A stretch of 64,000 bases of DNA from Pelagibacterium halotolerans B2 (GTDB lineage: Bacteria > Pseudomonadota > Alphaproteobacteria > Rhizobiales > Devosiaceae), in NCBI RefSeq assembly GCF_000230555.1, contig NC_016078.1, forward strand, positions 3,880,838 through 3,944,837. Direction: 5' to 3'. Positions 16,064 through 24,693 of the stretch are shown here, piece by piece. How positions within the stretch are numbered: the first letter of the stretch is position 1; each line of letters starts with the position of its first letter. Made by a program: the position numbers and the translations under genes. The notes below the pieces were generated by a model. That model made no database searches and was not told the DNA's origin. It worked only from the letters and a program-made list of their open reading frames with translations.

Positions 16064-17539
16064 ATGAGTGTCAGACTAGCGGCAAACTCTCTCTCCTCCT
16101 TGCCCGGTTCGGTCGCCGTGCCGCGCTATGATCGCTCGGATCTCGCGGCGGGGATCGTCCATTTCGGCGTTGGCAATTTCCATCGCGCCCACCAGGCCGT
16201 CTATCTCGATGATCTTTTCAATCTCGGGAAGGACCACGATTGGGGAATCGTGGGGGCTGGCGTGCGCGCCAATGATGCCGAAATGAAAAAGATCCTCGCC
16301 GCGCAGGATTACCTCTCGACCATTGTCGAACAGGAAGCCTCGGGCACTTCGGCCCGCGTTACCGCCCCCATGGTCGATTTCCTCGATCCGGGCGACCCGG
16401 TCGCGATAATCGCCAAACTCGCCGATCCCGCCATTCGCATCGTCTCGCTCACCATCACCGAGGGCGGGTACTATCTCGACGCCGCCGGTGCGTTTAACCC
16501 CACCCATCCCGATATCGTCGCCGACGCCGCAAACCCCGCAGCGCCCAGAACCGTTTTCGGTCTCATCCTGGCCGGTCTCAAGGCGCGCCGCGAAGCAGGG
16601 GTCGAACCCTTCACCATAATGTGCTGCGACAACATCCCCCACAACGGCAAGGTGACGCTGAACGCCGTGGCGGGCTTGGCCGATCTGTTCGACAGCGAAA
16701 TGGCCGATTGGGTCCGCCGCTCAGTCGCCTTCCCCAATGGCATGGTGGACCGGATCACCCCGGCAACCTCGGATCGAGAACGCGCCATGGTCTCCGACGA
16801 ATACGGCATCGCCGATGCCTGGCCGGTGTTTTGTGAAACCTTCAGGCAATGGGTCCTCGAAGACAATTTCCCCACGGGCCGCCCCGCGCTGGAAAAGGCC
16901 GGCGTCACCTTTGTCGATGACGTCTCCCCATGGGAGCTGATGAAGATTCGCATTCTGAACGGCGGCCACGCCGCCATCGCCTATCCGTCGGCGCTCATGG
17001 ACATCCACTTTGTCCATGAGGCCATGGAACACCCCCTGGTTGCCGCCTATCTCGAAAAGCTCACCAAAGACGAGATCATCCCCGTCGTCCCCCCGGTGCC
17101 CGATACCGATCTCGACGACTACCGGCGCCTTATCGCCGGGCGCTTCGCCAATCCAAGGATCGGCGATACCATCCAGCGCCTGTGCCTGGATGGCTCCAAC
17201 CGACAGCCCAAATTCATCCTGCCCTCGGTCGAGGATCGCCTCAATTCGGGTGCCTCGGTCAAAGGGCTGGCGCTGGTTTCGGCCTTCTGGTGCCGCTATT
17301 GCTACGGCGTCACCGATTCAGGAACCCCCATCGCGCCCAACGATCCGAACTGGGACCGTCTCCAGGCCGCCGCCATCCGCGCCAAGGACGATGCAAAGGC
17401 GTTTCTCGGCATGGACGATATTTTCGGCGCCGCTGCGGACCATCCAACCTATGTCGCGGCCTTTACCAACGCGCTGCGCACAATCTGGGAATTTGGCGCG
17501 CGCGAAACCCTCACCCGCTACATCCAGGGCAAGCTTTGA
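16064..17539 (+). CDS. mtlK: Mannitol 2-dehydrogenase (long-chain polyol dehydrogenase)
   Basis: 491 residues, normal for the family. The N-terminal NAD-binding domain starts at GIVHFGVGNFHRAHQAVYLDD. The catalytic motif of polyol-specific long-chain dehydrogenases, K-x4-N-x2-H, is present as KIRILNGGH. ITPATSDRE and the C-terminal domain complete the family pattern. The enzyme oxidises D-mannitol to D-fructose with NAD+, often with activity on D-arabitol and sorbitol, in the cytoplasm. It is separated from the ATPase gene by palindromic repeats and overlaps the next gene by one base (TGATG). Confidence 0.92.
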   Translation: MSVRLAANSLSSLPGSVAVPRYDRSDLAAGIVHFGVGNFHRAHQAVYLDDLFNLGKDHDWGIVGAGVRANDAEMKKILAAQDYLSTIVEQEASGTSARVTAPMVDFLDPGDPVAIIAKLADPAIRIVSLTITEGGYYLDAAGAFNPTHPDIVADAANPAAPRTVFGLILAGLKARREAGVEPFTIMCCDNIPHNGKVTLNAVAGLADLFDSEMADWVRRSVAFPNGMVDRITPATSDRERAMVSDEYGIADAWPVFCETFRQWVLEDNFPTGRPALEKAGVTFVDDVSPWELMKIRILNGGHAAIAYPSALMDIHFVHEAMEHPLVAAYLEKLTKDEIIPVVPPVPDTDLDDYRRLIAGRFANPRIGDTIQRLCLDGSNRQPKFILPSVEDRLNSGASVKGLALVSAFWCRYCYGVTDSGTPIAPNDPNWDRLQAAAIRAKDDAKAFLGMDDIFGAAADHPTYVAAFTNALRTIWEFGARETLTRYIQGKL

Positions 17540-18255
17540 TGGAGGGTGCGCCGGCCCGCCGATCTGAAGGGCCCGGGCCCGCGCTCGTCATCTTCGATTG
17601 CGACGGCGTTCTCGTCGATTCCGAACCCATCGCCATCGACGTTCTTGTCGAAACCGTCGCCGCCCTTGGCGTTCACATTTCCACCAACATCGCCTATCGC
17701 GATTTTCTCGGCCGCACGCTCAAGACGGTCTCGGCCTCCCTGGCCGCCGATCACGGCGTCACGATGGACGACACCGCGCTCGAAGATATGCGCCATCGTC
17801 TCTATGCCCGCTACAAGAGCGCGCTCAAGCCCATGCCCGGCATCGCCGATGTCCTCGATACCCTCGATATCCCTGCCTGCGTCGCCTCATCGAGCGTTTA
17901 CGAGCGCATCGAAATCAGCCTCAAACTGACCGGGCTTTACGACAGATTTGCCCCCGACATTTATTCGGCCACCATGGTCGCGCGCGGCAAACCCGCCCCC
18001 GATCTCTTCCTTTTTGCCGCAGAGCAGATGGGTTTTGCCCCCGCCGAGTGCGTGGTCATCGAAGATAGCCCCGCCGGCGTTGCTGCCGCCAAGGCAGCGG
18101 GCATGGCCGTCATCGCCTTTACCGGCGGCAGCCATATCGGCCCCGCTGGTCTCAAGACGCAACTGGCCGCATTGTCCCCCGACGCCCTGATCGACGATTT
18201 GCACAATCTCCCCGGTGCTCTAAGGTCGCTCCCGAGGAAGATTTCGCGTATCTAG
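17539..18255 (+). CDS. HAD-family sugar-phosphate phosphatase
   Basis: 238 residues. HAD motif I FDCDGVLVDSEP supplies the nucleophile and acid Asp residues, motif II is the Ser of ACVASSS, motif III Lys in GKPAPDLF, and motif IV IEDSPAGVAAAKAAGM. The cap domain between motifs I and II is the helical type of beta-phosphoglucomutase-like/phosphatase enzymes. Start ATG overlaps the mtlK stop (TGATG). In equivalent alphaproteobacterial polyol operons a HAD protein is often found, probably as a phosphatase on stray sugar phosphates; the substrate here is unknown. Confidence 0.85.
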   Translation: MEGAPARRSEGPGPALVIFDCDGVLVDSEPIAIDVLVETVAALGVHISTNIAYRDFLGRTLKTVSASLAADHGVTMDDTALEDMRHRLYARYKSALKPMPGIADVLDTLDIPACVASSSVYERIEISLKLTGLYDRFAPDIYSATMVARGKPAPDLFLFAAEQMGFAPAECVVIEDSPAGVAAAKAAGMAVIAFTGGSHIGPAGLKTQLAALSPDALIDDLHNLPGALRSLPRKISRI

Positions 18256-18265
18256 AGGCCATTGC

Positions 18266-19846
18266 ATGACCGCCCTTCTGGTTGCCGTCGATGTGGGAAC
18301 GACCAGCGCAAGGGCCGGGGTGGTGACCGCGCAGGGCGATATTTTGGGCCGCGCCCAAGCGCCCATCGATATTCGCCGCGAAGGCGCCATCCGCGCCGAG
18401 CACCGCTCGGACAACATCTGGTCCGCCGTTTGCACCGCAGTGCGCGAGGCCATCGCCACCGCCAATGCCGATCCGCTTTCGGTCAGGGCCATCGCCTTTG
18501 CCGCCACCTGCTCGCTTGTCGTTCTGGGCAGGGACGGGGGCTCTTTGCCCGTCGGCCCCGATGGCGAAGAGGGTTGGGACACGATCGTCTGGCTCGATCA
18601 CCGCGCCATGGCCGAAACGACCGAGATCAACGCCACCGGCCATAAGGTCCTGCAATTTTCCGGCGGCGCGCTCAGCCCGGAAATGGAAATTCCCAAACTG
18701 CTCTGGCTCAAGCGCAACCTGCCTGCTATCTGGCAAAAGACCGGCTACATGTTCGACCTCGCCGATTTCCTCGCCTGGAAATCGAGCGGCTCGCTTGAAC
18801 GCTCCCAATCGACCCTCACCAGCAAATGGAGCTTTCTCGCTCACGAGCCCGATGGGTGGCCCACCGATTTTCACTCCGCCATCGGACTTGACGATCTGCT
18901 CACCCGCGCCAGCCTGCCGCGCACCGCGTCCCCCATCGGCGCCCCGCTCGGAACCCTGACCGCAAAGGCCGCGCGCGAGCTTGGCCTGCCCCGTTCGGTC
19001 GTCGTGGGCACCGGAATGGTCGATGCGCACGCCGGTGCTTTGGGCGTGCTGGGTGAGTACACCGAGGATCCATTGGGCGTCGATCGGCATCTGGGGCTGG
19101 TCGCGGGCACCTCCAGCGCCGTCACCGCTCTGGCCAAAGATCCCCGCCCGACCCCCGGCCTGTGGGGACCATACCATGGCGCAGTTCTCCCCGGCTTCTG
19201 GCTCACCGAAGGCGGACAATCCGCATCGGGCGCCGCGCTCGATTACATAATCCGCGTCCACGCCTCGGGCGCCGCGCCCACCCCCATCATGCACGCTGAA
19301 ATCATCAACCGCATCAAGCGCTTGCGCGAGACCGACCCCGACCTCGCCCCACGCCTCCACATCCTCCCCGATTTCCACGGCAACCGCTCCCCCTTCGCCA
19401 ATCCCGCCGCGCTCGGGGTCATTTCCGGCATGAATCTCGATTCCTCTTTCGACGGGCTCTGCAAGCTCTATTGGCGCACCGCCGTCGCCATAGCGCTGGG
19501 CGTCCGCCATATCCTGGAAACCCTCAACGCCACCGGCTATGCCATTGATACGCTGCACGTCACCGGCGGCCACACCCGCAATCCGCTCTTGATGGAACTC
19601 TACGCCGACGCCACCGGCTGCACCGTGCATGAACTCCCCGACGCCGACGCCATGATCCTTGGCACCGCCATGGCCGCCGCCACCGCGGCCGGCCTCTACC
19701 CCCACCTCACCGCCGCCGCCCACACCATGCGCCACGCCTCGGTCACCCGCACCCCGGACCCCACCCGCAAGGCGCGCTACGACACCGATTACGCGGTGTT
19801 CTTGAAAATGCACGCCCACCGGCGCGAGATTGAATCGATGTTGTGA
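18266..19846 (+). CDS. FGGY-family carbohydrate kinase, D-ribulokinase-like
   Basis: 526 residues. The N-terminal phosphate-1 loop is VAVDVGTTSARAGVV, the adenosine/phosphate-2 loop region GTGMVDAHAGALGVLG, and the C-terminal VTGGHTRNPLLMELYADATG. The block FSGGALSPEMEIPKLLWLK is like that of the D-ribulokinase (YDR109C-type) group rather than xylulokinase. It phosphorylates a ketopentose or related sugar with ATP. It is the last gene of the polyol operon and should act on the ketose made by the dehydrogenase. Xylulokinase or fructose kinase activity cannot be excluded. Confidence 0.85.
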   Translation: MTALLVAVDVGTTSARAGVVTAQGDILGRAQAPIDIRREGAIRAEHRSDNIWSAVCTAVREAIATANADPLSVRAIAFAATCSLVVLGRDGGSLPVGPDGEEGWDTIVWLDHRAMAETTEINATGHKVLQFSGGALSPEMEIPKLLWLKRNLPAIWQKTGYMFDLADFLAWKSSGSLERSQSTLTSKWSFLAHEPDGWPTDFHSAIGLDDLLTRASLPRTASPIGAPLGTLTAKAARELGLPRSVVVGTGMVDAHAGALGVLGEYTEDPLGVDRHLGLVAGTSSAVTALAKDPRPTPGLWGPYHGAVLPGFWLTEGGQSASGAALDYIIRVHASGAAPTPIMHAEIINRIKRLRETDPDLAPRLHILPDFHGNRSPFANPAALGVISGMNLDSSFDGLCKLYWRTAVAIALGVRHILETLNATGYAIDTLHVTGGHTRNPLLMELYADATGCTVHELPDADAMILGTAMAAATAAGLYPHLTAAAHTMRHASVTRTPDPTRKARYDTDYAVFLKMHAHRREIESML

Positions 19847-19867
19847 GCGGGATTCTGGCTTTATCCG

Positions 19868-19914
19868 CACCCATCGCTGCTCCGGCGAAAGCCGGAGTCC
19901 AGCAGCCCCAGAAT
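19868..19914. repeat. Single family C palindrome
   Basis: GCTCCGGCGAAAGCCGGAG hairpin followed by TCCAGCAGCCCC, between the kinase gene and the next unit. The remaining DNA up to 20026 is AT-rich and probably holds the promoter of the downstream genes. Confidence 0.6.
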
Positions 19915-20026
19915 ATTCGCTGACACCGACGAATGTCAAAAAAGTACGTCATCATGTCAAAAATCATTGACATAAAGCCAAAATTGTCCCACACAGAGCC
20001 AACAATATCTTCCATTGGGGCGCGTG

Positions 20027-20491
20027 ATGAGCTTTCGGGAAAAGAACGCATGGATTGCGGTGGTGACCACGCTGGTCATCTGGACGGTCTATTTCTGGCA
20101 GGTGGGCAACGCGGCGCTGTCTGGCACGCTCGATGGCGATGCAATCTTCTGGCTTTTCGTCTGGTGCCTTGGCATTTCCATCGCCATCATGCTGCCCATA
20201 AACATCGTCGCCGCAATCCTTGCCCGCCAGAACATGGACGCCCCGCCCGATGAGCGTGAGCGCGAAATCGATGCCAGGGCCAACCGGGCCGGCCTGATCC
20301 TGCTTGAAATCCTTATGGTCGGGATCATTCTTTCAAGCGGTTTCGTCAGCGATTTCGCCCGGCAGACCTATCAAGCCGATCCGGCCGGCGCGACGGCGAT
20401 CATCTTGATAAATCTCACGCTTTTTGCCCTGGCCTTCTCGGCGCTGGTCCGCGAGATCATCCAGATCGTCCATTTCAGGATGCTCGACTGA
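20027..20491 (+). CDS. Four-helix membrane protein, unknown function
   Basis: 154 residues. Hydrophobic segments at about 8-28, 39-61, 85-104 and 118-138 suggest four membrane helices. A charged loop (DAPPDEREREIDARANRAG) lies between the second and third. Start chosen at the ATG; a TTG 12 nt upstream is in frame. The stop overlaps the start of a small Xre regulator (TGATG), a very common pairing in bacteria where the membrane protein and the regulator form a two-gene unit. No function can be assigned. Confidence 0.75.
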   Translation: MSFREKNAWIAVVTTLVIWTVYFWQVGNAALSGTLDGDAIFWLFVWCLGISIAIMLPINIVAAILARQNMDAPPDEREREIDARANRAGLILLEILMVGIILSSGFVSDFARQTYQADPAGATAIILINLTLFALAFSALVREIIQIVHFRMLD

Positions 20492-20718
20492 TGGCCCGCC
20501 CTCCGATCACCAACCAGATCCGCCGCCTGCGTTTCGAGCACAACGAGATGACCCAGCAGGAACTGGCCGACCGCATCGGCATGACCCGCCAGACAGTGGC
20601 GTCCATCGAACACAACAAATATTCCCCCTCCCTCGAAGCGGCCTTCCGCATCGCCGAAACCTTCGGCGTGCCCATTGGCGAGGTGTTTTTCTGGAAGGCC
20701 GGGGAGAGCGAAAAATGA
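20491..20718 (+). CDS. Small Xre-family transcriptional regulator
   Basis: 75 residues, almost entirely a helix-turn-helix: IRRLRFEHNEMTQQELADRI then GMTRQTVASIEHNKYSPSLE. This is the compact YozG/HTH_3 type. The start overlaps the membrane protein gene by one base and the stop overlaps the reductase start as ATGA, so all three are one transcript. It probably controls that transcript. Confidence 0.9.
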   Translation: MARPPITNQIRRLRFEHNEMTQQELADRIGMTRQTVASIEHNKYSPSLEAAFRIAETFGVPIGEVFFWKAGESEK

Positions 20719-21695
20719 CGATTCCCACCACCATGAAAGCCGCCATCGTCACCGCTTATGGCGGGGCGCAAATGGTCGAAATCCAGTCCCGCCCGGTCCC
20801 GGCACCGCGCGAGGATGAAATCCTTATCAAAACAATCGTCACCACCGTCAATTCCGGCGATGCCCGCATGCGCGCCCTCGATGCGCCGGCGGGCATGAAA
20901 ACCCTCATGCGCCTCGCCATCGGCATCACCCGCCCGCGCCAGCCGATCTTCGGCACCGAGATCGCCGGAACCGTCGTCGCCATCGGCCCCAAGGTTGCGC
21001 GCTTCGCCATCGGCGACGACGTGATCGCCTTCCCCGGCACCGGGCTCAGATGTCACGCCGAATATGTCGCCGTCTCCGAGCGCAAACCCATCGTCAAAAA
21101 GCCGCAAAACCTTTCCTTCGAAGAGGCTGCAGGCCTGTGCTTCGGCGGCACGACAGCCTTGCACTTCCTCCGCAAGGCAGACCTCAAACCCGGCGAGCAT
21201 ATCCTCGTCATCGGCGCCTCGGGCGCCGTCGGCTCGGCCATGGCGCAACTGGCAAGCCATTTCGGCGCCAGTGTCACGGCCGTAACAAGCGCCGCCAACG
21301 CCGATCTGGCCTTGAGCCTTGGCGCCGACACCGTCATCGATTACGCGACCACCGATTATACAGCCGTCTCGTCGGTCTATGATGTGATCGCCGACACCGT
21401 CGGCGCCTTCGATTTCCAGCGCTGCCTGAAAGCGCTCAAGCCCGGCGGGCGCTATCTGGGCATTGCCGGAGGGATCGGCGACATGCTGGCCCGCCCAAAG
21501 GACGGAAAGCGCCCCATCGCCGGCATGGCCGCCGAACGCCCCGAAGACGTCGCCTTTCTCGCCGATCTGGCGGCGAAAGGCGAGTACCGCGCCCTCGTCG
21601 ATCAGGTCTTCTCCTTCGCCGATATCGCCCGGGCTCACGCCCGCGTCGACAGCAAACGCAAGCGCGGCAGCGTCGTGGTTCGTGTCGCCGAATAG
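20715..21695 (+). CDS. Zinc-free MDR-type NAD(P)-dependent reductase
   Basis: 326 residues. GroES-like N-terminal domain followed by a Rossmann domain with the cofactor loop HILVIGASGAVGSAMAQLASHFGA. The cysteine ligands of zinc-dependent alcohol dehydrogenases are missing, so it belongs to the quinone-oxidoreductase-like branch of medium-chain reductases. Such enzymes reduce enones, quinones or aldehydes with NADPH. The start overlaps the preceding regulator's stop as ATGA. Substrate unknown. Confidence 0.85.
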   Translation: MTIPTTMKAAIVTAYGGAQMVEIQSRPVPAPREDEILIKTIVTTVNSGDARMRALDAPAGMKTLMRLAIGITRPRQPIFGTEIAGTVVAIGPKVARFAIGDDVIAFPGTGLRCHAEYVAVSERKPIVKKPQNLSFEEAAGLCFGGTTALHFLRKADLKPGEHILVIGASGAVGSAMAQLASHFGASVTAVTSAANADLALSLGADTVIDYATTDYTAVSSVYDVIADTVGAFDFQRCLKALKPGGRYLGIAGGIGDMLARPKDGKRPIAGMAAERPEDVAFLADLAAKGEYRALVDQVFSFADIARAHARVDSKRKRGSVVVRVAE

Positions 21696-21711
21696 AATGT
21701 CCCGCTCCTTG

Positions 21712-21807
21712 CGTCATCCCGGGCGAAGTCCCGGGAACCGGTAACCGGCAGCGCCGGCAGTTCTGTCTCATGGCCAAGGTCTAGAGCGCGTCCAGCAAAA
21801 GTGGACT
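21712..21807. repeat. Family B palindrome followed by truncated family A copy
   Basis: GTCATCCCGGGCGAAGTCCCGGG at 21712-21734 with a second hairpin ACCGGTAACCGG, then CTAGAGCGCGTCCAGCAAAAGTGG from 21781, which is only the left half of family A. Confidence 0.65.
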
Positions 21808-21906
21808 TGATCTCGTCTCCAGCCCCTGCCGATTTCCACTTGGCTATCCCTGCCTTGACAGAACAAAATAAGAACGACATGCTGCCCGCACCAAAGGAGG
21901 TGCACA

Positions 21907-22467
21907 ATGGCCCATGTCGTTCTGTTTCATTCCATCCTCGGCCTGCGGCCCGTCGAAGGCGAAATCGCCGCCGTGTTCGAGGCCGACGGCCACACCGTCA
22001 CGCTGCCCGATCTTTACAACGGCAAGTCGGCTGACGATTACGACGCCGGTTTCGCGATCAAGCGCGAGATAAGCGACGAGGAGATTTCTGCGCGCGCCAC
22101 GGCCGCGCTCGAAAGCGTCCCCGACGATGCCGTGCTCTCGGGCGTGTCCTTCGGTACCATGATGGCCAGCCGCTTCGCCGCCCAACGGCCTCAGACTGCT
22201 GGGCTGCTGTTTTTTGCAGGCGTCGCGCCCTGGTTTGCCCAGCCGCGCGCCGGTCTGCCCGTGTCGGCGCACGTTGCCAGGCCCGATCCGTTCGACGATG
22301 AGGACTATTTTTCCGACTGGCTCAAAACATCAGGCGATGCCGATGTCGCGCTGCACCGCTACGAGGGCGCCGGCCACTATTTCCTTGACCCAAGCCTCGA
22401 CGATTACAACGAAGCCGCCGCCAAACTCTGCCTCGACCGCTCGCGGGACTTTTTAAAAAGCCTTTAA
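21907..22467 (+). CDS. Dienelactone-hydrolase-family protein
   Basis: 186 residues with an alpha/beta hydrolase fold. A strong ribosome site AAAGGAGG lies 7 nt before the ATG. The nucleophile elbow reads SGVSFGTM, so the nucleophile is a serine where classic dienelactone hydrolases have cysteine. The acid is probably the Asp of VARPDPFDDED and the base the His of GAGHYFLDP. The length is short, about 186 against about 235 for catabolic enzymes, as in many uncharacterised DLH-like proteins. Substrate unknown; no pathway genes adjoin it. Confidence 0.8.
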   Translation: MAHVVLFHSILGLRPVEGEIAAVFEADGHTVTLPDLYNGKSADDYDAGFAIKREISDEEISARATAALESVPDDAVLSGVSFGTMMASRFAAQRPQTAGLLFFAGVAPWFAQPRAGLPVSAHVARPDPFDDEDYFSDWLKTSGDADVALHRYEGAGHYFLDPSLDDYNEAAAKLCLDRSRDFLKSL

Positions 22468-22530
22468 CCGAGGCAGGGCAGGCTGGACCAAAACGCCATG
22501 CACAAAGGCGGCGACACCGCTCTACCCTCC

Positions 22531-22572
22531 CACCATCGTCATCTTCGGGCTCGACCCGGAGATCCGCACCGC
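22531..22572. repeat. Intergenic palindrome with CGGGCTCGACCCG core (family E)
   Basis: CACCATCGTCATCTTCGGGC then TCGACCCGGAGATCCGCACC. A related copy with the same order lies at 42781-42829. Confidence 0.6.
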
Positions 22573-22612
22573 CGCCCATCTCGAACGGAAATGGGGTTAG
22601 CCCAGTCCTCTC

Positions 22613-23623
22613 TCAAACCACGGCCTGCACCGCTTTGCCCGCATCATCAAACAAATGCCGCTTGGCCGCCTCGAACGTCACGAACACCTTTGAGCCCGGC
22701 GCGAAATAGTGCTCCCCGAACAGCCGTGCCGTCAAAAGCCCGGCCTTTTCGTTGCGCAGATAAAGGTTGGTGTCCGCCCCGAGCTGTTCGATATGGATCA
22801 CCTCGCAGGCCAGATCGCCGGCGGTTTCCGAAACGCTCATATGCTCGGGCCGGATGCCGATGGTTTTGGCCGCGGTTTCCCCCAGCGCCGCCGCATCGAG
22901 AAAGTTCATCTGCGGCGAGCCGATAAACCCGGCAACGAACATATTGGCCGGGCGGTTATAAAGCTCCATGGGCGTGCCGATCTGCTCGATCCGCCCCGCA
23001 TTCATCACAACGATCTTGTCGGCCAGCGTCATGGCCTCGACCTGGTCGTGCGTCACATAGACCATGGTGGCCGAAAGCTCGCGATGCAGCCGGGCGATTT
23101 CGAGCCTTGTGTTGACCCGCAGCGCCGCGTCGAGATTGGAGAGCGGCTCGTCGAACAAAAACAGCTTCGGCTTGCGCACCACGGCCCGCCCGATGGCCAC
23201 ACGCTGGCGCTGTCCGCCCGACAATTCGGCCGGCCGCCGCTCGAGCAGCGGATCGAGCCCCAGCATCTTGGATGCCACGCCCACCCGATCCTCGATTTCC
23301 GATTTCGCCGCGCCTTCCTGTTTCATGGCGAGGCTCATATTCCCCTTCACCGTCAAATGCGGATAGAGCGCATAGGATTGAAACACCATGGCGATGCCGC
23401 GCTTGGCGGGCGGGGTGGCGTTGACCACGGTGCCATCGATCTTGACCGTCCCCGCGCTGGCGTCTTCCAGACCTGCGATGATCCGCAAAAGCGTCGATTT
23501 CCCGCAGCCCGACGGCCCCACGAAAATGACGAACTCGCCCTCATCGACCGAAAGATCGATCCCGTGCAGAACGTCGGTGGACCCGAAGGTCTTCTTGATG
23601 CCGGAAAGTTCCAGAGCGGTCAT
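22613..23623 (-). CDS. Sugar ABC transporter ATP-binding protein (UgpC/MsmK type)
   Basis: 336 residues from the ATG with GAGG 7 nt upstream. Intact Walker [10 protein letters not shown], signature [19 protein letters not shown], Walker [12 protein letters not shown], switch [11 protein letters not shown], and C-terminal regulatory domain with GIRPEHMSVS. It is the last gene of the leftward murQ operon and should power the two permeases encoded upstream. Spaced 14 nt after the oxidoreductase gene. Confidence 0.92.
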   Translation of the reverse strand: MTALELSGIKKTFGSTDVLHGIDLSVDEGEFVIFVGPSGCGKSTLLRIIAGLEDASAGTVKIDGTVVNATPPAKRGIAMVFQSYALYPHLTVKGNMSLAMKQEGAAKSEIEDRVGVASKMLGLDPLLERRPAELSGGQRQRVAIGRAVVRKPKLFLFDEPLSNLDAALRVNTRLEIARLHRELSATMVYVTHDQVEAMTLADKIVVMNAGRIEQIGTPMELYNRPANMFVAGFIGSPQMNFLDAAALGETAAKTIGIRPEHMSVSETAGDLACEVIHIEQLGADTNLYLRNEKAGLLTARLFGEHYFAPGSKVFVTFEAAKRHLFDDAGKAVQAVV

Positions 23624-23637
23624 TGTTGATCCTCGTT

Positions 23638-24693
23638 TCACAAATCCACCGGCTTGCCGGTCTTAATCGATTCATCGGCGGCCAGGCAGATGCGCAGCGA
23701 TTGGATCGCATCGCTCATGTGCCGGCTCAGATCGACATCCTCGACAATAGCCCGATAGACATAATCCTGTTCCCGCGCGCACAGCGCGTCATGCCCCGGC
23801 TCGCCCTCCATCGACAACATCTCGTCCTCATGGACGAATTCCCCATCGCCGCCCAGATCGGCGCGATGAATGCGGATGCGGTCGGTCTTGGTGTGGGTCT
23901 CGTGATCTGACGATTTCGCGCCCTCGTCCATAACGATCGACACCGAGCCTTTCGGGGTCATGATGTCCTTGACGAAAAACGCGGTTTCCGAAATCATCGG
24001 CCCCCAGGCGGCTTCATACCAGCCCACCGACCCGTCATCGAACATCACCTGCAAATGCCCGTAATTATACATCTCGGGCGCAATCTCGTCGGTCAGCCGC
24101 ACCCCCATGCCGCGCACCTGCACCGGCTTGGCGTCGGTGATCTGGCACATCACATCCACATAATGCACCCCGCAATCAACGATCGGAGATGTCGTTTCCA
24201 TCAGCGTCTTGTGCGTGCGCCAGAACCGGCCCGCCGATTGCTGGTTGAGATTCATGCGAAACACATACGGCCCGCCCAGCGCCCGCGCCTCGGCAATCAG
24301 CCGCACCCATGAAGGGTGGTGGCGCAGGATGTAGCCGACGACGAGTTTTTTGTTCAGCCGCTTGGCGGTTTCGACCACACGCTCGGCATCGGCCACCGTG
24401 GTGGCCAGCGGCTTTTCGATAAACACATGCGCGCCCGCCTCCATGGCGGCGACGGCGTAATCGGCATGGGTGTCCGAATAGGTGTTGATCGAGGCCAGGT
24501 CCGGCTTGGTCGCAGAGAGGGCCTCGGAATAGTCGGTCCAGTGCGGATAGGATTCCAGTCCGTCGGGGACGCTGTCTTTCGAGCGCGTCACCACCCCGAC
24601 AATCTCGTATCCGGGATGGTTGTGATAGGCCATGGCATGCGCCCGGCCCATATTGCCCAGCCCGGCAACGAGCACGCGAATGGGTTGGCTCAT
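23638..24693 (-). CDS. Gfo/Idh/MocA-family oxidoreductase
   Basis: 351 residues. N-terminal Rossmann motif GLGNMGRAHAMAY and the family motif HVFIEKPLATTVADAE, with catalytic Lys in EKP. The C-terminal domain carries GRFWRTHKTLMETTSPIVD, then DCGVHYVDVM with the conserved D/H pair. These enzymes oxidise or reduce sugars, inositols and amino sugars with NAD(P). Lying between the permease and ATPase genes of an amino-sugar ABC operon, it probably modifies the imported sugar, an unusual step for a GlcNAc/MurNAc route. Start overlaps the permease stop as ATGA. Confidence 0.88.
   Translation of the reverse strand: MSQPIRVLVAGLGNMGRAHAMAYHNHPGYEIVGVVTRSKDSVPDGLESYPHWTDYSEALSATKPDLASINTYSDTHADYAVAAMEAGAHVFIEKPLATTVADAERVVETAKRLNKKLVVGYILRHHPSWVRLIAEARALGGPYVFRMNLNQQSAGRFWRTHKTLMETTSPIVDCGVHYVDVMCQITDAKPVQVRGMGVRLTDEIAPEMYNYGHLQVMFDDGSVGWYEAAWGPMISETAFFVKDIMTPKGSVSIVMDEGAKSSDHETHTKTDRIRIHRADLGGDGEFVHEDEMLSMEGEPGHDALCAREQDYVYRAIVEDVDLSRHMSDAIQSLRICLAADESIKTGKPVDL

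Noticed and set aside
18152..19939. Long minus-strand frame of 595 codons opposite the FGGY kinase
   Set aside because: It is antisense to a clearly coding gene with intact family motifs, is Gly/Ala/Arg rich, and has no ribosome site; it is a shadow of high GC coding.
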